Shown piece by piece: positions 43,113-50,316 of a DNA stretch of 52,785 bases. This DNA comes from a virus. The stretch is from IMG/VR virus record IMGVR_UViG_3300035145_002598, positions 1 through 52,785 of that record; one strand, 5' to 3'. How positions within the stretch are numbered: the stretch's first letter is position 1; the number at the start of each line of letters is the position of its first letter. Position numbers and translations under genes: made by a program. The notes beneath the pieces are model-generated. The model did not search any database, was not told where the DNA came from, and was given only the letters and a program-made list of their open reading frames with translations.

Positions 43113-44102
43113 TCACTCAAAGAGGCTTAGCTGATCGCAAGCGCTCGACGTTTGACGCTCGACGCTCTGCGCTGCTGCGCTTGAGGGTTTCGAGCACATA
43201 GGGGAGCGCGTATCCGCGCGCTTTAAGATTCGCGCGATCTGATTCACAGCGTACGCGCCCCCCTTGCTCGTCCGATATCCGCGACGCGTGAGCTCGTCAG
43301 TGATCGCGCGGAGCGAGAGCCCCTTCTCGCGTAGATCTTGGATCACGTAGACGAGTTGCGGGTGGAGCTCGTTCAATGAAGGACGAGCGCGATGAGGCTT
43401 GCGCGGATTCACGTTCGGTGAGCGTGGCTTACGCTTGGGACGCGTCACCTCGATCCCCGTACACCAACGGCGTAACGTCGTCCCGCTTGGTGCTGATCCG
43501 CTACGCGCACGAATCCCCTCGCGTTTACACGCCTCGTGTAGACGCGTGAAGCTGAGACCCTGAGCGCGGAGCTCGCGGGCGCGCTCGATCTGCGCGCGCT
43601 CCTCCTCGTTGGGGACGATGTGTCCGTCGACCTCGCGGTATCCGAGAGGGACCGTCCCTGTACGCTCTCCGCGCTCGCGCTTCGCTCTGAGTGTCGCGCG
43701 GACGCGACGAGAGAGGAGCGCTTGCTCGTACTGCGCGACCATGTCGAGCATCGAGCGGAGGAGCGCGGACTCTGGCGACGCGTCCGTCTCTGCGTCGAGT
43801 GTGATGAGGCGCGCCCCCACGCGCTCGATGTGACGCCCGGTGAGCGTGTTGTCCATCGCGTCTCGACCGACGCGATCGCGCGCCGACGCGAGGATCGTGT
43901 CACCCGCTGAGAGGACGTTGAGGAGCTCACCGAAACCAGAGCGCTTGACCGCGGGAACTCGACCGCTGCATGTGTCAGAGAACACGCGAGAGACGTGCCA
44001 CCCCTGCGCGGTCGCGTGTGTCTCACACTGCGCGCGTTGTCTCTCGAGGCTCGTCTCTTGTCGCGGTGTGCTCCTGCGGGTGTAGATGTATACGTGTGTC
44101 AT
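43113..44102 (-). CDS. Serine recombinase (resolvase/integrase family), mid-size
   Basis: From the ATG at 44102 (GAGGAG upstream) the protein has 329 residues. The catalytic domain has YTRRSTPRQETSLERQRAQC with S11 as nucleophile, SARDRVGRD with the DRxxR pattern and LRSMLDMVAQYEQALLSRRV. A linker RERGERTGTVPLGYREVDGH leads to helical DNA-binding repeats (about 185-290; SFTRLHEACKREGIRARSG, LSLRAITDELTRRGYRTSKG). It is longer than resolvases and shorter than large phage integrases. The structured region on its upstream side may hold its crossover site. Longer starts upstream (to 44471) run into the non-coding region and are rejected. Confidence 0.8.
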   Translation of the reverse strand: MTHVYIYTRRSTPRQETSLERQRAQCETHATAQGWHVSRVFSDTCSGRVPAVKRSGFGELLNVLSAGDTILASARDRVGRDAMDNTLTGRHIERVGARLITLDAETDASPESALLRSMLDMVAQYEQALLSRRVRATLRAKRERGERTGTVPLGYREVDGHIVPNEEERAQIERARELRAQGLSFTRLHEACKREGIRARSGSAPSGTTLRRWCTGIEVTRPKRKPRSPNVNPRKPHRARPSLNELHPQLVYVIQDLREKGLSLRAITDELTRRGYRTSKGGAYAVNQIARILKRADTRSPMCSKPSSAAAQSVERQTSSACDQLSLFE

Positions 44103-44570
44103 CGGCTCCTCGTCTCTCCGTTGGTTGTGTTTGTTAAACCGATAACACACCCCGCGCGACGAGGCAACGGTGAGCGATGAGGCGACGGGGCGCTTATGGT
44201 CGAGCGGTGAGCGTCGGAGCTCAGCGACACACGACGCGCTCACACACGCGCGCTCGTTGTCGATGGTGTGAGGGACGACGCGCTCGCAGAGGTGCGAATT
44301 CTTGCGATCACGCACTCCGGCCTCGCACACGCGCCCGCACGCGCCCACCCTCGCCTCCGCGATCCGCAGCCCCTCGAGGTCATCCCCCGCGTCTACCTGG
44401 TTCTCTGAGACAAGCTCGTCGAGCGCTCCCGCGATACGCGGATCGATGGAGCTCGTCGTTCGCCGGTCCACGTCTCAGCGTTCACTCTGGAGCGCTTCGC
44501 GCAGCTCTCCGGAGGTGCGTTTCGCGATTCGCGATTTACGCGTTTAGGTGTCGACGATTTCTCGCCACCT

Positions 44571-44830
44571 CTCGACACCTCGCTCGACACCACGCTGAAA
44601 CCCCCACGCGTTCGGCGTTCTGCGTTTAAATGGTGTCGAGGTGTCGAGGTTGTGGAGTTGAGCGGAGAGAATACGAAAACGGGTCTCCTCTTTTCTGTTT
44701 ACTTCTAACAATGTTTCCCCAGAACTCCACACTCTCGACACCTCGACACCAAAACACGAAATAATCGTTACTTATTACATACTTACGTGTGGTGTCGAGA
44801 AGGTGTCGAGAGGTGTCGAGAGGTGTCGAG
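44571..44830. repeat. Ten nine-base iterons GGTGTCGAG in alternating clusters
   Basis: Minus-orientation copies begin at 44571, 44583, 44734 and 44742. Plus-orientation copies begin at 44632, 44640, 44791, 44802, 44812 and 44822. Two pairs overlap by one base; the last four are spaced 10-11 bases, one DNA turn. This is the layout of replication-initiator iterons. Confidence 0.7.
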
Positions 44831-44843
44831 AACATTTTCGACG

Positions 44844-44882
44844 TTCTAACCTTCGATATTCGATCATTACCGAAGGTTAGAA
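44844..44882. repeat. 12-bp inverted repeat in the AT-rich zone
   Basis: TTCTAACCTTCG (44844-44855) and CGAAGGTTAGAA (44871-44882) are perfect arms around 15 bases. Just outside, CATACTTACGT occurs twice (44778-44788 and 44911-44921). Confidence 0.7.
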
Positions 44883-44954
44883 ATCGAAACTTGTTTTCGT
44901 AGTAGTTACGCATACTTACGTCGCGCGGGGGCTCGATTTCACCAAATTTTGATA

Positions 44955-45147
44955 GGGGCGCGCGGTACCACGTCAATAGGGGCGCGCGGTACCACGCCAT
45001 AGGGGCGCGCGGTACCACGCCATAGGGGCGCGCGGTACCACGTCTACCCCCTCAGACGTGGGCGCGCGGTACCACGCCATAGGGGCGCGCGGTACCACGT
45101 CAATAGGGGCGCGCGGTACCACGTCAATAGGGGCGCGCGGTACCACG
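44955..45147. repeat. Eight GGTACC repeats around a central hairpin
   Basis: Copies of GGGGCGCGCGGTACCACG begin at 44955, 44979, 45002, 45025, about 45060 (one G shorter), 45082, 45106 and 45130, with 23- or 24-base spacing. The fourth and fifth are separated by ACGTCT-ACCCCCTC-AGACGT (45040-45059), a perfect six-base hairpin. Because spacing mixes 23 and 24, the array cannot be a coding repeat. Confidence 0.9.
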
Positions 45148-45153
45148 TCTCTA

Positions 45154-45182
45154 TTGACTCACGCCTCGAGGCGTGCTGAGAT
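45154..45182 (+). promoter_or_regulatory. Promoter of the RHH gene with palindromic operator in the spacer
   Basis: TTGACT (45154-45159), a 17-base spacer and TGAGAT (45177-45182). The spacer contains CACGCCTCGAGGCGTG (45160-45175), a perfect 16-base palindrome, so a bound repressor would block the polymerase. A dimeric RHH protein encoded 50 bases downstream is the obvious candidate. Confidence 0.55.
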
Positions 45183-45234
45183 GATCGCGCTATGTCGATC
45201 ACGACGGTCGACGGTTCATCCAACGGAGACACAC

Positions 45235-45582
45235 ATGAACAGATCAACATCGAAGCGCTATACGCTGCGCTTGACTGCGGAGCTCGAGGAGCTCATCGAG
45301 ACGCGACGCGCTGAGCTCTGGGCTGACTTGAGAATCCGCATCCAGCACGCGGACGGCTTAACCCCCGCTTACGTGATCCGCGACCTCGTCGCGTCGGGTG
45401 TGATGAAAGTGATGAGCGGGGGAGCGACGCTCGCCCCCGTCACCGGAGCGACGACGCGCACACTCAAGCTACACATCCCCCGCAGTCAGTTCGAGCAAGC
45501 GCTCACAGAGATCGCGCAAGCGTATGAGCTCTCGATCCACGCGACGCTCCGCGCGCTGATCGTCGCCGGTGCGTCGTCATGA
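45235..45582 (+). CDS. Tandem ribbon-helix-helix DNA-binding protein
   Basis: The ATG at 45235 (ACGGAG upstream) gives 115 residues. Two RHH-like units are visible: KRYTLRLTAELEELIETRRA with AYVIRDLVASGVM (1-60), and TRTLKLHIPRSQFEQALTEI with SIHATLRALIVAGAS (about 75-115). Each has a strand of alternating residues followed by two helices. RHH proteins act as autoregulators or centromere-binding partition proteins and bind short direct repeats. It follows the eight-repeat array and its palindromic promoter, which makes self-control or array binding likely. No ParA-type partner is visible next to it. Confidence 0.65.
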   Translation: MNRSTSKRYTLRLTAELEELIETRRAELWADLRIRIQHADGLTPAYVIRDLVASGVMKVMSGGATLAPVTGATTRTLKLHIPRSQFEQALTEIAQAYELSIHATLRALIVAGASS

Positions 45583-45818
45583 TGCGCGTCGCGTACAGGC
45601 TCGGAGTGAGCGGAGGTGAGGGGGAGTGTGTCGAGCTCACAGCTCGCGCGAGCGTCGGCGGGTATGTCGCGCAGCTCCCTCGCCGGTCGCGCTTCATCGT
45701 GATCACGCGCGACGGCGTCCGCTGCGCTTCGTCTGAATACGACGCTCGACGCTCTGCGACCAGGTTGACCTCGAGGGGCGTCTACGCGTGTTGGGCTCGC
45801 GTCGAGTTGACGCGCTAA
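45579..45818 (+). CDS. Small hypothetical protein
   Basis: The 79-residue protein overlaps the RHH stop (ATGA). It is Arg-rich beta sequence (ELTARASVGGYVAQLPRRSR, then FIVITRDGVRCASSEY). No family recognised. Operon position next to the RHH gene may matter. Confidence 0.55.
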   Translation: MMRVAYRLGVSGGEGECVELTARASVGGYVAQLPRRSRFIVITRDGVRCASSEYDARRSATRLTSRGVYACWARVELTR

Positions 45819-45853
45819 CACAAGCGCACTATCATCGCGCCGAGGAGGTGCGC

Positions 45854-46582
45854 ATGACAACAGAGCAGACACGAGCGGAGCGACGCGAGGCGCGTCGCGC
45901 AGAGAATCGAGCGAGACACGCGGAGCGTCTAGAGCAGGCTCACGCGCGATCAATGACCAAAGCGCAACGCGCCGAGCTACGCGCTCAGGTGATCGAGGAC
46001 TCACTCCCAAGTGTAGACGTGGGACAGTTCCAAGGCGTCGAACCACCGCCGACGACGAGCTATACACATGATCAGGTACTCGCAGCGGGCGAGGCGCTGA
46101 TCAGGGGGGCGACGTTGGGGGACGCCGAGGTCCTCTGCGGTCTCGCGCGTGGCGCGCTCCGTCGTTGGGTGAAGCGTCAGCGCGCGAGCGATCGAGGGGG
46201 AGAGCGCGTCGGAGCGTGGGCTAGCGCTTGCGCGTACACGGTGGAGCGCGCTCTCGCGATTCGCCGGATGAGGTGGCAAGGGCTCGCAGAGGAGGGGGGC
46301 AAGGGGTCGAGCGCTGCGCTCTGGATGCTAGAGCGTCGAGGCGGTCGCGAGTATCAACCGCCGGCTCAGCGCCACGAGGTCAAGCGCGAGTCTCAGGAGG
46401 TCGTCGTGCACACGACGCTCGAGTCAGCGATCGAGCACACGGCGCGCGAGCTCGGTCTCGACGAGGCTGAGCTGAGAGCGCAGGGTGAGTATTGGGCGCG
46501 CGCGATCACGGCGAGCGGGAGAGGCGAATCACTACCCGCGCCGGTGACGATCGACGCCTCCCCCATCGAGGGCGACGAGTGA
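45854..46582 (+). CDS. terS: Terminase small subunit-like protein
   Basis: The ATG at 45854 with GAGGAGG upstream gives 242 residues. The N-terminal 45 are a charged helix (AERREARRAENRARHAERLE). About 75-110 is a helix-turn-helix-like region (ATLGDAEVLCGLARGALRRW). The segment YTVERALAIRRMRWQGLAEE followed by SSAALWMLERRGGREYQPP is typical of small terminase proteins, in which the 'aA.WlLERR' stretch packs the oligomer core. It recognises the packaging site and loads the large subunit. Distance from terL (about 10 kb, other strand) is unusual; identity is based on this pattern. Confidence 0.6.
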   Translation: MTTEQTRAERREARRAENRARHAERLEQAHARSMTKAQRAELRAQVIEDSLPSVDVGQFQGVEPPPTTSYTHDQVLAAGEALIRGATLGDAEVLCGLARGALRRWVKRQRASDRGGERVGAWASACAYTVERALAIRRMRWQGLAEEGGKGSSAALWMLERRGGREYQPPAQRHEVKRESQEVVVHTTLESAIEHTARELGLDEAELRAQGEYWARAITASGRGESLPAPVTIDASPIEGDE

Positions 46583-47076
46583 GCGAGCTTACACGCGACG
46601 AGGATGCGTCGTCGTGGTCATCCAAAGCGCGCCGACAGCCGTATCAAGCGAGACGCTTAGCGCTCCGCGCGCTTCGAGCCCAGCGTTCGGGAACGCTCTT
46701 ATACGAGTTCGTCGACTCGCATGACGCGCCGTCCGTCGTCTCAGAGCTCGCCTATTGGTGCGCGTGGGAGCGTCGCTCACGTCTGCGCCGAGACTACGAT
46801 GAGCGCCTGAGCGTCGCGCCGATGGATGAGCAGACGCGCGCGCTCCTCCCCTTCATCGAGGCGTCTCAGCCGGTGCTCATCCGACTGAGCGACCACGAGC
46901 GACGCTATGGGATCCGGTGGATCCGAGCCCCGTTATACGTAGCGATCATGAGGGGGGACCTAGAGCGCGAGCTGCGCCGGTGCTATCGATACTCGCTCGC
47001 GTTCGTCGTGTTGGACCGCGAGGAGCTCGTCGCGACGTGGGAGGGCGATCTCGTGCCGTGGCTCCCTAGTGAGTAG
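46579..47076 (+). CDS. Hypothetical protein after the small terminase
   Basis: The GTG start at 46579 overlaps the previous stop, giving 165 residues. Basic N-terminus (SKARRQPYQARRLALRALRA), then a Trp/Arg-rich helical part (AYWCAWERRSRLRRDYDERL) and a C-terminal alpha/beta stretch. Converges with the next gene by 11 bases. Function unknown; small terminase neighbours sometimes act in packaging. Confidence 0.55.
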   Translation: MSELTRDEDASSWSSKARRQPYQARRLALRALRAQRSGTLLYEFVDSHDAPSVVSELAYWCAWERRSRLRRDYDERLSVAPMDEQTRALLPFIEASQPVLIRLSDHERRYGIRWIRAPLYVAIMRGDLERELRRCYRYSLAFVVLDREELVATWEGDLVPWLPSE

Positions 47077-47665
47077 CCTCCAGAGTCGAGTGAACCACGC
47101 CCGCGCGCATCTCGACGAGCGTGACGGCGGTGACAGCGCGCGACCAATCGCCGAGCTCCTCGATGAGCTCGACCCGCGGGTCTCGAGCGTACTCTGCGAG
47201 TACGGAGAGCACCTCGTCACGCGTCAAACCGAACACGGTGGGCGCGCTGAGCGCGTGGACGACCATCACGCGCATCTCGTGGTCTGCGACGATCTCGCGC
47301 GCGAACGCCTCGCGGTCGACGCAGTTCGCCAACAACTCCGAGAGCTGTCGCGTGTTGGGTAAGACCGGAGCGAGCGCGTAACCCGCGGGGCGCTCGATCT
47401 CGACGAACCCGAGGGGCAGCGCGTACCACGTCTGGGCGACCTCGACGTACACAAAGGGCATCCCGACGGCGCGCTCGAGGTCCTGACGCGTCGGCGTGTA
47501 CGTCTCATCAAGCGCGACGAGAAACTCGAGACGCGCAGCCTCGAGCGCGCAGTCGAGACGCTCGTCTCTCTCAATGGGTCCGACATTATCCTGAGTCATG
47601 AGCTCGAGGTGCTCCTCGATCTCGCGGACGCGCGTCAGCGTGTTATATTCGCGTGTGTCTTCCAT
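47066..47665 (-). CDS. Hypothetical acidic protein
   Basis: The 199-residue protein is on the minus strand between plus-strand operons, with GGGGAGAG before the ATG. The N-terminal 65 residues are helical (LTRVREIEEHLELMTQDN), followed by a beta/alpha part (PFVYVEVAQTWYALPLGFVE). It could be a phage regulatory or moron gene, since it is transcribed against its neighbours. Nothing specific recognised. Confidence 0.55.
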   Translation of the reverse strand: MEDTREYNTLTRVREIEEHLELMTQDNVGPIERDERLDCALEAARLEFLVALDETYTPTRQDLERAVGMPFVYVEVAQTWYALPLGFVEIERPAGYALAPVLPNTRQLSELLANCVDREAFAREIVADHEMRVMVVHALSAPTVFGLTRDEVLSVLAEYARDPRVELIEELGDWSRAVTAVTLVEMRAGVVHSTLEATH

Positions 47666-47745
47666 TCTCTCCCCTTGTGTTCTTTGGTGACATGGTTTAA
47701 CGTGACCGCGTCACACTACATCAAAACGTTACGGAGCACAACGAA

Positions 47746-48336
47746 ATGAACCCCGAAGACTATCAACCACCGCCGTCGTTATCGCCAGAGCGCGCCGAGG
47801 AGCTCCGCGCGCTCCACGGCTTCGCGGGTCGTGAGGCTTCAATCCCGAGCCACTTCGCGGTGAGCCTGAGCGAGCTACGCGCGCAAACGCAAGCGCAGCC
47901 ATCGAAGCCATCGGAGCCACAAGCGGAGCCTGTAACGGCTCACACGGCAACCGTTATCGCCGATTCAGCACCCGATCGGTCAACATGTGAACCGCTCGTC
48001 TACCCCGTGGAGACGTGGGCAGACGTGCCGACATTCGAGGCGCTCATCCCCCGAATCGCTGAACAGCTCGAGCGCATCGCGGAGAGCGACTCACCGATAC
48101 ACCGCTCCGCGCTGCTCGGCTTAGCGCGTCGCTTGTCATCGATCGAGGTGGGCGACCCCGCGTTACGCTTAGCGCGTCAGCGCCGACTCGAGGGTAAGCG
48201 ATGGCGCGCGATCGCGGAGGAGCTCAACGAGCGGATCGAGAAGGGCGAGACGCGCTTCACGCGCCCCAACGGTAAGCTCTGGAACGAGAACAACCTGCGA
48301 TCACTCGACACGCAGAGACGGAGGAGGTCTAAATGA
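47746..48336 (+). CDS. Protein with recombinase-like C-terminal helical domain
   Basis: The 196-residue product has a variable, Pro-rich first half (about 1-95) and a C-terminal segment LARQRRLEGKRWRAIAEELN, then RFTRPNGKLWNENNLRSLDT. The latter matches the helical DNA-binding part found in serine recombinases and in the C-terminus of the primase-helicase here, both with a 'PNGk.W....' turn. Probably a DNA-binding regulator. Confidence 0.6.
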   Translation: MNPEDYQPPPSLSPERAEELRALHGFAGREASIPSHFAVSLSELRAQTQAQPSKPSEPQAEPVTAHTATVIADSAPDRSTCEPLVYPVETWADVPTFEALIPRIAEQLERIAESDSPIHRSALLGLARRLSSIEVGDPALRLARQRRLEGKRWRAIAEELNERIEKGETRFTRPNGKLWNENNLRSLDTQRRRRSK

Positions 48337-48422
48337 GCTGCGAAGATGTATCTTGGATGGTGTGGCTGACGTGTCTGCTGTTGCTCGTCACGGTGGACCT
48401 GTTCTCGAACCCCCCGCGCTAG
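48333..48422 (+). CDS. 29-residue membrane microprotein
   Basis: The ATG overlaps the previous stop and follows GGAGGAGG. The product reads MSCEDVSWMV with a hydrophobic stretch WLTCLLLLVTVDLF and ends NPPR. It has two cysteines and one membrane segment. The strong ribosome site argues that it is really translated. Confidence 0.55.
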   Translation: MSCEDVSWMVWLTCLLLLVTVDLFSNPPR

Positions 48423-48426
48423 CGCG

Positions 48427-48618
48427 TCAACGGTGATCGAGGATCCGGTCGTTCAGCTCCTCGGGCTTCGGTGGCTCGGGGTCGTCGTCCTCAACGTCGA
48501 GGGTGTCGTCGATGTCCTCCTCGTCGAGATCGTCGAGCAGGTCCTCGAGCTCGGGGTTCGTGGGGGGCGCGACCCTGCGGGGCGGGGTGATGTGTTGAGC
48601 GAATCGGCGTCGTATCAT
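48427..48618 (-). CDS. Small acidic hypothetical protein
   Basis: The 63-residue protein is nearly all Asp/Glu after a basic start (MIRRRFAQHITPPRRVAPPT, then ELEDLLDDLDEEDIDDTLDV). AAAGGA precedes the ATG on the minus strand. DNA-mimic-like charge, but a short natively disordered protein is equally possible. Confidence 0.5.
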   Translation of the reverse strand: MIRRRFAQHITPPRRVAPPTNPELEDLLDDLDEEDIDDTLDVEDDDPEPPKPEELNDRILDHR

Positions 48619-48660
48619 GGTCGTATCCTTTGAACTTGGAATCTATGGAGAGAGTAACAA

Positions 48661-48873
48661 ATGAACACAGAGACAGAGATAAAACTATGGGCGAAGATCG
48701 TGCTCCCCACGGTCGGCGATCCGGTCGCGGAGCGCGAGGCGATCAAGCTGTATCACGACACGCTCCGCACGTTGAGGGAGGTAACGCGCGCGCTGAGCTC
48801 ACCAGTCGCGACCACGCGCGCGCGTTTCGTGTCTGCGCTCGAGGGTGAGCGGACGGTGGAGGGTGACGAATGA
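48661..48873 (+). CDS. Small protein opening the charged-repeat operon
   Basis: The 70-residue helical protein (EIKLWAKIVLPTVGDPVAER, then LYHDTLRTLREVTRALSS) is not made of the charged repeats. GGAGAG precedes ATG and the stop overlaps the next gene (ATGA). Function unknown. Confidence 0.6.
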   Translation: MNTETEIKLWAKIVLPTVGDPVAEREAIKLYHDTLRTLREVTRALSSPVATTRARFVSALEGERTVEGDE

Positions 48874-49268
48874 CACCCGAGCAGATCTACAACGCGCACG
48901 CGAACGAGCGACGCAAAGCGCGACGCGCGAACGAGACCGAAGAGGAGCGCGAAGCGCGTCGCGCCAAACGCCGAGCGTATGATCGAGCGCGCGCGAAGGA
49001 GCGCAACGCGCGACGCCGAGAGCGTCGAAGGGAGATCATCGAGACGGAGACCGCGCGCGAGCGCTCAGCGCGTAAGGAGCGAGAGCGCGCGTATGAGGAG
49101 CGTCGACGCGCGGAGCGGACGCCCGAACAACGAGAGCGGATCCGCGCTTATCAAGCGGAGTACAGACGCCGACGCAAGGAGACGGAGACGCCGGAGGAGT
49201 ACCAGGCGCGCAAAGACCGCGCGAACCTGCTGCGCAGAATCAGATACGCGATGAGGAGCGAGACATGA
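48870..49268 (+). CDS. Charged-repeat helical protein 1
   Basis: The 132-residue protein is almost wholly Arg, Lys, Glu and Ala. Repeats of the form E-T-x-E-E-R-E-A-R-R-A-K-R-R run through the chain, and it ends RSET. Expected to be a long single alpha helix, positive overall. The DNA around its end (AGGAGCGAGACATGA) carries the ribosome site of the next paralogue. Role unknown; nucleic-acid binding is a plausible inference. Confidence 0.7.
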   Translation: MTPEQIYNAHANERRKARRANETEEEREARRAKRRAYDRARAKERNARRRERRREIIETETARERSARKERERAYEERRRAERTPEQRERIRAYQAEYRRRRKETETPEEYQARKDRANLLRRIRYAMRSET

Positions 49269-50062
49269 GCCGACGCAAAGAGACCGAAGAGGAGCGCGAA
49301 GAGCGTCGCCTGTACCGCAGGATCATGTATCAGCAGTACATCGAGAACGAGACAGAGGAGCAGCGCGAGCGGAGACTCGCGCAGATGAGAGAGCGCAAGC
49401 GTCTGCGGACTCAGCGCGAGACGCCGAAGGAGCGCGCGAGGCGACTCGAGAAGCACGCGCTTCACGCGCGGGTCAAGTACGCGCTCAACCGCGACGAGCT
49501 CCAGGCGTATCACCGCGAGCGCTACCAGCGCTTGAGCGAGGAGCAGTATGAAGCGTACCTCGCGCGCAACCGCGCGAGCCGGAAGCGTCGACGCGAGGAG
49601 GAGACGCCCGAGCAGCGCGAGGAGCGACTCGCGAAGCGTCGCGCTAAGTATCACGCGAAGAAAGCAGCGGAGCGCAGATCGAGCGAGCGCGAGCAAGCCG
49701 ACAAGCGAGGCGCGCGGGTGGAGACCGAAGAGGAGCGCGAAGCGCGACTCGCATATCGTCGAATGGCGCGCAAGGTCGCGCTCGAGATGGAGACCGCAGA
49801 GCAGAGGGAGGAGCGACTCGCGAAGCGTCGCGCGCGCCGAGCGGAGCGCACAGCGCGAGAGACCGAGGAGCAACGCGAGCGCAGACTCGCCTCGAGCGCG
49901 GAGCGGAGACGCGCGAAACGCGCCAACGAGACCGAGGAGCAACGAGAAGCGCGACGCGCTAAGCGCCGAGTTGCGAACATCGAGGAGACGCCCGAGCAGC
50001 GCGAGGAGCGACTCGCGAAGCGTCGCGCTAAGTATCACGCGAAGAAAAGGAGCGAGACATGA
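49265..50062 (+). CDS. Charged-repeat helical protein 2 (longest)
   Basis: The 265-residue protein has about nine repeats of ETxEQREERLAKRRAKYHAK type. An exact 66-base duplication inside the gene (49598-49663 and 49982-50047) encodes one full repeat. Start overlaps gene 1, end overlaps gene 3. The middle (about 60-100) has HARVKYALNRDELQAYHRER, less regular. It is probably an elongated helix; no known domain. Confidence 0.7.
   Translation: MSRRKETEEEREERRLYRRIMYQQYIENETEEQRERRLAQMRERKRLRTQRETPKERARRLEKHALHARVKYALNRDELQAYHRERYQRLSEEQYEAYLARNRASRKRRREEETPEQREERLAKRRAKYHAKKAAERRSSEREQADKRGARVETEEEREARLAYRRMARKVALEMETAEQREERLAKRRARRAERTARETEEQRERRLASSAERRRAKRANETEEQREARRAKRRVANIEETPEQREERLAKRRAKYHAKKRSET
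49598..50047 (+). repeat. Exact 66-bp direct repeat pair
   Basis: 49598-49663 and 49982-50047 are identical. Both encode the same repeat unit in the same frame. Recombination between them would delete 384 bases, an in-frame change. Confidence 0.9.
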
Positions 50063-50316
50063 TGCAGACACGAGAGGAGCGTCGCGCGTATCTGCGCGAG
50101 TACATCCAGCGCCCGGAGGTGATCGCGCACCGTCGCGCGTGGCACGCGGAGCGACGCGCGAGGATGAGCGACGAGGAGCTCGCCGAGCGACGCGCGTATG
50201 ATCGGCAGTGGAGAGCGGATCGTCGCGCGAGGATGAGCGACGAGGAGCGCGCGGATCGTCGCGCTAAGGACCGAGAGTATCAACGGAGACGACGCGCCGA
50301 GAGGAGCGAGACATGA
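50062..50316 (+). CDS. Charged-repeat helical protein 3
   Basis: The product has 84 residues from ATG 50062 (or 85 from ATG 50059, which overlaps the previous stop). Repeats are ARMSDEExAxRRAxDRxxRADRR-like, and QRPEVIAHRRAWHAERRA resembles a segment in protein 4 (QRPEVIERRKAWMREYRR). Ends RSET. Same operon and same style. Confidence 0.65.
   Translation: MQTREERRAYLREYIQRPEVIAHRRAWHAERRARMSDEELAERRAYDRQWRADRRARMSDEERADRRAKDREYQRRRRAERSET

Larger units (their letters stand above)
44103..45234. other. 1.1-kb gene-free regulatory region, candidate origin/partition locus
   Basis: No credible gene is seen on either strand. The region holds, left to right, the recombinase promoter side (GTTAAAC at 44132), about 400 bases with no clear element, nine-base GGTGTCGAG elements (44571-44830), an AT-rich zone (about 44680-44920) with a 12-base inverted repeat, the array of eight GGTACC repeats (44955-45147), and the promoter/operator of the RHH gene. 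The base composition differs sharply from the rest of the window. Confidence 0.6.

Noticed and set aside
44177-44629. Plus-strand frame upstream of the iterons
   Set aside because: Arg/Ser/His-rich shadow composition, no ribosome site, and covers iterons at its end.
44955-45147. CRISPR array
   Set aside because: Eight near-identical units but the gaps between them are only 5-6 bases (one of about 17), no unique spacers and no cas gene close by.
44626-45250. Minus-strand frames with repeated WYRAPL over the eight-repeat array
   Set aside because: The repeat spacing mixes 23 and 24 bases, which breaks the frame; no ribosome site; the array has hairpin symmetry instead.
48433-48633. Plus-strand frame opposite the acidic 63-residue gene
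   Set aside because: No ribosome site, Val/Leu-rich shadow composition, while the minus-strand start has AAAGGA.
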